64,000 nucleotides of DNA from Caulobacter mirabilis (GTDB lineage: Bacteria > Pseudomonadota > Alphaproteobacteria > Caulobacterales > Caulobacteraceae), in assembly GCF_002749615.1 (NCBI RefSeq), contig NZ_CP024201.1, positions 4,293,501 through 4,357,500 of the forward strand. Direction: 5' to 3'. This document shows positions 44,964-51,147 of the stretch, piece after piece. Under the pieces are notes generated by a model. The model saw only the letters and a list, made by a program, of their open reading frames with translations, made no database searches and was not told the DNA's origin. The position numbers and the translations under genes were made by a program. Each line of letters opens with the position of its first letter. The first letter of the stretch is position 1.

Positions 44964-44971
44964 TTTCCGTC

Positions 44972-46684
44972 TCAATACTTGGCGCCGAATTTCACATGCA
45001 GACGAAGACCGCCCAGGTCGTCCTTGACCGGCGCGCCTGATCTCGAGGGGTCGTCGTCGAACTGGTAGGCAAGGTCGAGCTGGCCGTAGAGCGCCTTGAG
45101 AACCTCGAAGCTGGTGGAGACGCCGACGCTGGCCAGCCAGAACTTCGAGGCCTCGCCCGGCAGCGGCCGGTTCAGGAAGGCCCCGCCGCCTTCGGCGAAG
45201 GCGGACACCCGCCAGTCGACGGCCTTGTCGAAGGCCTCTCCGGCCCAGGCCAGCGGAACGTCGCGGCTGATGTCCATCGCCACGCGGAAGCCGCTGTCGC
45301 CCAGGACCTCGGCCTCGCGATAGCCGCGCACGCTGTTGACGCCGCCCAGCACGAACTGCTCGTTCGAGATCAGCGGCGCGGGCGCCAGCTGCCAGTCGAA
45401 CATGCCGCGGGCTTCCCAGCCCTCGCCGAAGCGATGGGTGTAGTTGGCCCCGCCGGACAGGAAGAAGAAGCTCGCCTCGGAGTCGGCGCGCTTGCCCGGT
45501 CGTCCCTGCGGGCCCGGCAGCGTCGGGTTGTCCGGCACGCCGCCGAACTCGTCCTGATCGCCGACCAGACCGTCGAAGGCGAAGGTGGCGCCGAGGCTGA
45601 TCTCGTAGTTCGACGTCTTGTCGCCGCCGATCAGCCGGTACTGGCCCGTGAACGGCAGGTAGGTGACCGGCGTGTCGAACACCAACGGCTTGCCGGTGGC
45701 CGGATCGGTCAGGCCGATCTGGTCCATGTAGTCTTTGTAGTCGACGCCGATCATCAGCGACTGGACGACGCCCTTGGGCGAGCCCTCCAGGGTATGGATG
45801 ACCCGAGCGCCGACCATGAAGCCGTCGCCGATGACAGCCAGGCCGCCAACGGTGGCGACATCGGTGTTCGACTGGACCGCATAGCCGAGCACGCTGGTCC
45901 GCCCATAGCCGATCGGCGCGTAGTAGGAGGCCGACCAGACCTGGATCTGGTCCATGTCGTAGGGCGCGGTCTGGAAGAACAGGTTGGCGCTGTGGCCGCG
46001 CTGCCAGAGGTTGTCGTAGTGGACGGAGGCGTTGGTCCGCCAGCGATCGGTCGAGCGGTTGTACTGGTCGTTCCACTCCAGGCTGGCGCCCCAGGGGCGC
46101 TTGTCCTCGACCACCAGATCCACATCGACGGTTCCCGGCGCCTGCCCGGCGCGGAACTCCGGCGTGATGGTGCGGGTGGCGCGGCTGTTGGCGTCGCTCA
46201 GTTCGCGCTGCAGCGCCGGGACGTTGGGCACCGCCCCCTCGGCCAGGCCGGGCAGGGCGTCCTTGATCTCGCTGGGCAGGACGTAGCGGGCGCCGCGGAC
46301 CCGCACCTGGTCCACCTTTCCCTCGACCACCGCCAGCTTGACGATGCCATTGCGCACGTCCTGCGCGGGCACCTCGACGACCACGGTGGCGTAGCCGGCG
46401 TCGCGGTACGACTTCTCCAGCGCGCCGCGCGCCGCTTCGACGTCCGGAACGCTTTTGCCGAAGCCGGTGAAGGGCGTCAGGGCGCGCTGAATCTCGGCCG
46501 CGCGAAGCACGGAGTTGCCCGAGACCTCGAACTCCATCACGTCGAAGCGGAGGTCCTCGACGCCGGCGTCCGCCGGCGCGGTCGCCACGGGCTCGTCATC
46601 CGCAGCCTGCGCCAGCACCGGCGCGGCTGCGCAGAGGGCGACCACCGCGGTCGCCGCGAACAACCCGCCGCGCAGGGACGTCAT
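44972..46684 (-). CDS. FhaC/ShlB/HecB-type outer-membrane transporter (TpsB)
   Basis: 570 residues from the ATG at 46684, preceded by GGGAAGCGG. The signal peptide ends APVLAQ. A POTRA domain is at about 45-130 (FDVMEFEVSGNSVLRAAEIQRALTPFTG ... YATVVVEVPAQDVRNGIVKLAVVEGKVDQVRVRG), with a second POTRA-like part after it. The barrel carries the conserved VRGYRE loop motif of Omp85/TpsB proteins. TpsB transporters thread the TPS domain of their partner through the outer membrane; the partner here is the 3,825-residue protein six genes downstream. It is the first gene of the secretion operon. Confidence 0.93.
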   Translation of the reverse strand: MTSLRGGLFAATAVVALCAAAPVLAQAADDEPVATAPADAGVEDLRFDVMEFEVSGNSVLRAAEIQRALTPFTGFGKSVPDVEAARGALEKSYRDAGYATVVVEVPAQDVRNGIVKLAVVEGKVDQVRVRGARYVLPSEIKDALPGLAEGAVPNVPALQRELSDANSRATRTITPEFRAGQAPGTVDVDLVVEDKRPWGASLEWNDQYNRSTDRWRTNASVHYDNLWQRGHSANLFFQTAPYDMDQIQVWSASYYAPIGYGRTSVLGYAVQSNTDVATVGGLAVIGDGFMVGARVIHTLEGSPKGVVQSLMIGVDYKDYMDQIGLTDPATGKPLVFDTPVTYLPFTGQYRLIGGDKTSNYEISLGATFAFDGLVGDQDEFGGVPDNPTLPGPQGRPGKRADSEASFFFLSGGANYTHRFGEGWEARGMFDWQLAPAPLISNEQFVLGGVNSVRGYREAEVLGDSGFRVAMDISRDVPLAWAGEAFDKAVDWRVSAFAEGGGAFLNRPLPGEASKFWLASVGVSTSFEVLKALYGQLDLAYQFDDDPSRSGAPVKDDLGGLRLHVKFGAKY

Positions 46685-46822
46685 CCGCTTCCCGCGCTCT
46701 TGACCCGCGGGCCTGGCAGTTCCCAGAGCGATCATCTTGTCCCCGACCCTCGATACGAGGCCGGGAAATCAGACTACCCCGGCCGACGGGGAGCCTGCTA
46801 ACAGTGGTTTGCGACACGAATA

Positions 46823-46846
46823 ATACTATACTAAAGAATAGAGTAT
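46823..46846. promoter_or_regulatory. AT-rich promoter/operator region before the secretion operon
   Basis: This is the most AT-rich stretch near the operon start, 140-160 bp from the transporter ATG. It contains an imperfect dyad with outer arms ATACT and AGTAT. A TTGCAA box at 46853-46858 could serve as a -35 element on the minus strand. It is a candidate site for the small LuxR-type regulator next to it or for the sigma factor at 48283. Confidence 0.4.
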
Positions 46847-46931
46847 CACTGGTTGCAATTGCTGCAAGAAATGCCCGCGAAACTCGGGTCAAATCATCTC
46901 GCGATATCAGAGTGACAACTGAAACTTGAGC

Positions 46932-46952
46932 GGCGACTGCGCCGGCGTCGCC
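46932..46952 (-). terminator. Hairpin after the small LuxR-type gene
   Basis: GGCGAC (46932-46937) pairs with GTCGCC (46947-46952), 2 bp past the stop codon on the minus strand. It probably separates the regulatory genes from the secretion operon transcript. Confidence 0.4.
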
Positions 46953-46954
46953 CG

Positions 46955-47230
46955 CTAGGACGCGGTCAGCAGTTTCGTGATCGCCTCGGCGGTGTTTCTG
47001 ACCCGCAGCTTCTTCCGGACGCCGGCGAGGTGAAACTTGATCGTCGCCTCGGTCACGCCCAGGATCGCCGCCGCGGCTGTGGCGGTCAGCCCGCCGGCGG
47101 ACAGCCGCAGCACCTCGACCTCGCGGCGCGACAGGCCGAACCGGTCCGCCGCCGCCCCGAACATCTCAACATTGGCTGGAGCGTCCCAGGCCTGCCCGAC
47201 CACAACTCTGCGCGCCGCGTTCGTCATCAT
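46955..47230 (-). CDS. Small single-domain LuxR/GerE-type DNA-binding protein
   Basis: 91 residues, starting MM after an ideal AGGAGG site. Almost the entire chain is a LuxR helix-turn-helix: FGLSRREVEVLRLSAGGLTATAAAAILGVTEATIKFHLAGVRKKLRVRNTAEAI. No sensor or receiver domain is attached, as in GerE. It lies between FecR and the secretion operon on the same strand and is the nearest regulator candidate for that operon. Confidence 0.88.
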   Translation of the reverse strand: MMTNAARRVVVGQAWDAPANVEMFGAAADRFGLSRREVEVLRLSAGGLTATAAAAILGVTEATIKFHLAGVRKKLRVRNTAEAITKLLTAS

Positions 47231-47283
47231 GGGGCCTCCTCTAATGCTAGGACGAGGCCAGGTGCGGAAATGCGAAAACGTCG

Positions 47284-48261
47284 TCAGCCCAGGATGACGA
47301 TCCCGCCCGGCAGCTTCGTCAGCCTGGCGTCCAGGGATCGCGCGAAGTTGGTCAGGGCCCCGTCGATACGATCCAGATGCACCACGCCGCTCACCCGCCG
47401 AGAGGCCAGGCCGCCGTCGCGCAGCACGATCCGCCCCGGCCGATAGCGATTCAGCTCCTCGATCACTTCGCCAAGAGCACGGTCTTCGTAGACCAGCTGC
47501 CTTGATCGCCAGGCCACCGCCTCGGCCGCCTCGGACGATCGGACCAACTCGGCGACACCCTCGCCCAAGCGCAGCAGCGTGCGGGGACCAAGCGTCAGGC
47601 GCGATCCCGCCTGCTCGACCAGGACCTGGCCCTGCAGGCACAGGATACTGGCGTCGGAACCGTCACGCCGCAGCACGAACTGCGCCGCCTCGGCCATCGC
47701 CACGGCCGACCCGACACGGGCGACAAAACGGCTGGGCGGCGCATCCTGCGCGATGGTGAGCAGCACCTCTCCGCGCAGCAGTTCCAGCCCCTGCCCGGTC
47801 TCGGCCGTCCAGAGGCGCGCGCGCGTGGCGGTGTTCAGGTCGGCGGTCACCCCAGTTCCGAGCGCAACGGTGCGCTGCTCGCCTTTCGCCGTGGCCAGCA
47901 AGGTCTCGTGTTCGCGTCCGCCGTCGACCGGCCTGGCGCCCAGATAGGCCAGCCCGGCGACGCCCGCCGCCATGGCCCCGCCGCCGATCAGCGCCGCTCG
48001 CCGGGTCATCCGCGGTCGGCGCAACGGAACCACCCGCGCCTCGGCGTCCGTCGCCAGCGCAGACCCCAGCTCCGCCCACAGACGGCGCGCGCGCTCGAAC
48101 GCGACCTCCGCCGCGGGAGACGCCGCGCGCCACTCGGCCAGCCGCAGCAGATCAAGCTCGGTCGCCGCGCCCGACCGCAGCCGCACGATCCACGCACGCG
48201 CCTGCGCCTCGAGATCGTCGCCCGATCCTTCCGCCGGGATGTCGCGCTTCACGTCCATCAT
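47284..48261 (-). CDS. FecR-family anti-sigma regulator
   Basis: 325 residues. The cytoplasmic DUF4880-type start is DDLEAQARAWIVRLRSGAATELDLLRLAEW. One membrane segment at about 93-115 follows RRAALIGGG. The periplasmic FecR domain contains ATAKGEQRTVALGTGVTADLNTATRARL and FVARVGSAVAMAEAAQFVL, and the end reads EDRALGEVIEELNRY ... GVVHLDRIDGALTNFARSL. It starts 21 bp after the sigma gene. No STN receptor lies next to this pair, but an STN-TonB_C protein gene lies two genes upstream, which may provide the periplasmic signal. Confidence 0.9.
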   Translation of the reverse strand: MMDVKRDIPAEGSGDDLEAQARAWIVRLRSGAATELDLLRLAEWRAASPAAEVAFERARRLWAELGSALATDAEARVVPLRRPRMTRRAALIGGGAMAAGVAGLAYLGARPVDGGREHETLLATAKGEQRTVALGTGVTADLNTATRARLWTAETGQGLELLRGEVLLTIAQDAPPSRFVARVGSAVAMAEAAQFVLRRDGSDASILCLQGQVLVEQAGSRLTLGPRTLLRLGEGVAELVRSSEAAEAVAWRSRQLVYEDRALGEVIEELNRYRPGRIVLRDGGLASRRVSGVVHLDRIDGALTNFARSLDARLTKLPGGIVILG

Positions 48262-48282
48262 CGTGGGTTGCAGTCCATTCTC

Positions 48283-48822
48283 TTATCTAGACGTCGCGGA
48301 GGGCGAAGTTACGAAACCGACGCGATCGAGGGCGCTCAGACGGTCGGCGCAATGGTCCAGCGCATGACGCAGCTCCATCTCCACGGTGCGTTTCGAAAGC
48401 CCCATCTCCGTGGCGATCTCCTGGCAGGACCGACCATCAAGCCGCGCGGAGACCAGGATGGCGCGACGGCGGGCCGTGAGCCCGGCCACGGCCTGCTCCA
48501 GAGCCCGCAGCTCCAGCCGCGCCGCCGCGGCCCGCTCGGGATCCGGCGCGCCATCCGGCAGGGCCAGCAGCGCATCGATGTCCGCGGCCGAGGCCAGACG
48601 CGCGCCGGCCCGGCGCCGGTCGACCGCGATGTTCATCGCCATGCGATGCAGATAGGCCCGGGCGTCTCTGACCAGGCCCAGGTCGCCGCCCCTCGACAGC
48701 CGCAGCCAGGTCTCGCTCAGCGCTTCGTCGGCGAGCTCCCGCGACCGCAAGCGACCATGAAGCCGCGTGCGAAGCTCCGGATACAGCTCCATGAACCTGG
48801 CGACGAGCTCCGCTCTGGTCAT
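48283..48822 (-). CDS. ECF RNA polymerase sigma factor
   Basis: 179 residues from the ATG at 48822, which overlaps the TonB stop by 4 nt. Sigma-2 is at about 15-75 (LADEALSETWLRLSRGGDLGLVRDARAYLHRMAMNIAVDRRR). Sigma-4 is at about 110-165 (LEQAVAGLTARRRAILVSARLDGRSCQEIATEMGLSKRTVEMELRHALDHC). It forms a pair with the FecR downstream. Its target is not visible; the receptorless arrangement and the same-strand secretion operon make that operon a candidate. Confidence 0.9.
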   Translation of the reverse strand: MTRAELVARFMELYPELRTRLHGRLRSRELADEALSETWLRLSRGGDLGLVRDARAYLHRMAMNIAVDRRRAGARLASAADIDALLALPDGAPDPERAAAARLELRALEQAVAGLTARRRAILVSARLDGRSCQEIATEMGLSKRTVEMELRHALDHCADRLSALDRVGFVTSPSATSR

Positions 48823-49541
48823 CGACCCGGCAGCCTGAAGGGGACCGGCAGCTCGATCTCGACCGGCGCGGGCAGATCGTCCGGCACGACCGGCATCGGC
48901 TCCGCGCGCCACAGGGTCTCGAGCGCCGCCTGATCGAGGGCGGCGTCGCCCGAACGCCCGACGACCCAGGCCTCTTCGACCGAGCCGTCGCGGGCCACGC
49001 GGAAGCGGACCAGCACAAGGCCCTCGGCGCGGCGCACGACCGCCTCGGACGGATAGAGCCGGAACGGCCGGATATGGCGCTGCAGCCGACGCTGATAGGC
49101 GTTCTGGCCGCCGACGCCCGCCCGCCCCTCCCCGGCGCCCTCTCCGACGCTGTCGGCCGGCCGCAAGCTGACCTCGGCGAGCGCCTTGGCCAGCGCGGGA
49201 TCGGGCGTCGGGACTGCGGGGCCGGCGTCCTGGCCCTGCCTTCCGCTCCCGGTCTCGGCGCCGGCGGGGCGGGGCGCGATTTCCGCTTCCTGCCCTCCGC
49301 CCGCCTCCTCGCCCTTGGCGGCGCCGCCCCGTCGCGGGCTCGGCCAGGTCGAGGGCGCGCCCAGGGGCTCCATCAGATCCAGCGAGACCACCACCGGCCG
49401 CACCGACAGCCCGGGACTATGGGCGAACAGGGCCCAGACCAAGACCGCATGGAACGCCAGCGCCCCCGCCAGCACGACCGCATCCCGACGCCAGGGGCGG
49501 TGCGTCGGGCGCACATCCATGTCGAAGACGGCCGTCATCAC
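48819..49541 (-). CDS. TonB-family energy transducer
   Basis: 240 residues. One anchor helix (VVLAGALAFHAVLVWALFA) is followed by VVSLDLMEP, a Gly/Pro/Glu-rich spacer, and a classical TonB C-terminal domain: YPSEAVVRRAEGLVLVRFRVARDGSVEEAWVVGRSGDAALDQAALETLWRAEPMP. It overlaps the STN-TonB_C gene upstream and the sigma gene downstream by 4 nt each, so three genes are translationally chained. The same order, STN-TonB_C then TonB, occurs at the left edge of the window. Confidence 0.9.
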   Translation of the reverse strand: MMTAVFDMDVRPTHRPWRRDAVVLAGALAFHAVLVWALFAHSPGLSVRPVVVSLDLMEPLGAPSTWPSPRRGGAAKGEEAGGGQEAEIAPRPAGAETGSGRQGQDAGPAVPTPDPALAKALAEVSLRPADSVGEGAGEGRAGVGGQNAYQRRLQRHIRPFRLYPSEAVVRRAEGLVLVRFRVARDGSVEEAWVVGRSGDAALDQAALETLWRAEPMPVVPDDLPAPVEIELPVPFRLPGR

Positions 49542-50212
49542 ATCGCGCTGATGCGCAGCCGGATCGGCTGGGGCATGGCCTGGGGCGGCAGACTGGCGAC
49601 CCTCAGACCCGCCAGCGACTCCTCCACGAGCAGACGCGTCTCCACCTGGTCGAGCGGTCCGAGCGTCTCCAGGCGCGTAACGGCTCCGTCGCGATCCAGC
49701 CAGACATAGAGCTGCAGCTCGTATCGCCGCCCCTTCAACGCCCGCTGTTCACGCAACTTGCGGAAACACTCCTCCAGCAGCAGCGAACCATACCAGGCGT
49801 AGTCGACGCCCTTGGCCTCCCCGATCACGGGCGCCGTGACGACCAGATCGTCCAGCCGCATGTCCGGGCGAGCTTCCGTCGCTCTGGGAACAATGGTGAA
49901 GGCGTCCCGCCGGGTGAACCGGGCCACCAGGCCGGTTCCCGCCAGCAGCTGACTTAGCGCCTCGTGCGGCGACCTGGCTCGAACCGGCCCCGCCGCCCGT
50001 CCCTCGGCCAGCGCCTCGTCATAGTTGAGATGAAACCCGGACTGTTTGCCGAACCGCGCCAGAGCCTCCGAAAGCGGCAGGACAGGATAGTCATAGGCCG
50101 CGCCGGACTGGGCCCGCGCCTGAGGCGCCAGGACGGCGACCGCCGCCAGGCCGCTGATCAGCACGACGGCGGCCGCGCTTCTGACCCCGCTTGAATGCAC
50201 TGGACTTGGCAT
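49538..50212 (-). CDS. Periplasmic STN domain fused to a TonB C-terminal-like domain, paralogue
   Basis: 224 residues from the ATG at 50212. The signal peptide ends APQARAQ. The STN domain is at about 38-105 (YPVLPLSEALARFGKQSGFHLNYDEAL ... SPHEALSQLLAGTGLVARF). After a linker (DDLVVTAPVIG, like a TonB box) comes a TonB_C-like domain with YAWYGSLLLEECFRKLREQRALKGRRYELQLYVWLDRDGAVTRL and SLPPQAMPQPIRLRI. It has the same architecture as the protein at 214-876. It could present an STN to FecR and at the same time dock where TonB docks. I know no characterised member. Confidence 0.8.
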   Translation of the reverse strand: MPSPVHSSGVRSAAAVVLISGLAAVAVLAPQARAQSGAAYDYPVLPLSEALARFGKQSGFHLNYDEALAEGRAAGPVRARSPHEALSQLLAGTGLVARFTRRDAFTIVPRATEARPDMRLDDLVVTAPVIGEAKGVDYAWYGSLLLEECFRKLREQRALKGRRYELQLYVWLDRDGAVTRLETLGPLDQVETRLLVEESLAGLRVASLPPQAMPQPIRLRISAM

Positions 50213-50317
50213 GAGACCGGCCCCGCCGCGCACCTTCGGACGCGCGCCCCCGGACCACATTTCCCACAGTTTTGCGACAGCAGAACAACGGTCGCGAGCC
50301 GATCCGGCCGCAGCGCG

Positions 50318-51028
50318 TCAGCCCGACGTCGCCCAGGGAAGGCTTCCCTCGGAGAAACTCTGCACGATCATGTAGCCCTTGCCGTAGATCGAGATCAGCG
50401 GAAACCCTCCGCCGGGAAACAGCTTCAGCTTCTTCCGAATGCGAGCCACGTGGGTGTCGACCGTCCTCGAGGACGCGGTCGACTTGTACTTCCAGATCCG
50501 CTCGTAGATCGTCTCCCGCGAGATCGGATTGTTGGAGTTTCTGAACAGCATCAGGCTGAGCATGAACTCCTTCTCCGTCAGGGGAACGAGCTCTCCGTTG
50601 ATGACCACGGCGCGGCCGCCCGGATGAAAGGCGTAGTCGCCGAACTTCAGCTCCTGCGAGGGGCCGCCGCCCGCGTATCGCCGCGTCAGGGCCTTCACGC
50701 GCGCGCTGATCGCCCGGGGCGTCGTCGGCGGAACGATCAGGTCTGCGGCGCCGGCGTTGAGCCAGGCGACGACCTCGTCTTCCGTCGACTGGTCCGCCAG
50801 GACCAGAACCGGCATCGGGTTCGCGCTGCGCAACCAGCTCATGATCTCGCGATCGTCCCGGTCGCGGCCCCTGCGGCTGAGGATGAGCGCGTCATACCGT
50901 CCTTGGACCGGAAGGGAGGTGAAATCGTCCCAGTCATAGAACAGGTGGCAGCGGTGCTCGTCGCACGACAGAGCGTCCTCGATCTCCCGCGCCTGACGCC
51001 GGTCGTCGTCGATGATCGCAATCTTCAT
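50318..51028 (-). CDS. OmpR-type response regulator with degenerate receiver
   Basis: 236 residues. The receiver keeps the acidic triad start (IIDDD, residues 5-9), but the phospho-acceptor Asp position is Ser51 (YDALILSRRG), and the conserved Lys before the beta5 Pro is replaced (LIVPPTTPRAI). The C-terminal winged helix is intact: REPLTEKEF-like segment LVPLTEKEFMLSLMLF, then SRTVDTHVARIRKKL and ISIYGKGYMI. No histidine kinase gene is nearby. It probably works without phosphorylation, as atypical regulators do. It sits between an STN receptor and the STN-TonB_C-TonB-sigma set on the same strand. Confidence 0.88.
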   Translation of the reverse strand: MKIAIIDDDRRQAREIEDALSCDEHRCHLFYDWDDFTSLPVQGRYDALILSRRGRDRDDREIMSWLRSANPMPVLVLADQSTEDEVVAWLNAGAADLIVPPTTPRAISARVKALTRRYAGGGPSQELKFGDYAFHPGGRAVVINGELVPLTEKEFMLSLMLFRNSNNPISRETIYERIWKYKSTASSRTVDTHVARIRKKLKLFPGGGFPLISIYGKGYMIVQSFSEGSLPWATSG

Positions 51029-51099
51029 GGGCCGATCCCGAATGTCCGCGAACAGGGGTCTTCAGAACCGATGACGCCGCCCAGGGTGAAATCCTCCAA

Positions 51100-51118
51100 A
51101 CAAATGTGTCGGATTTGT
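51100..51118. promoter_or_regulatory. Inverted repeat upstream of the orphan response regulator
   Basis: ACAAAT-7 nt-ATTTGT, perfect 6-bp arms, about 70-90 bp before the regulator's ATG. A possible autoregulatory site; no other copy was noticed in the window. Confidence 0.35.
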
Positions 51119-51147
51119 CTTGCGATCGTCACTTCGGGATCGTCCGC

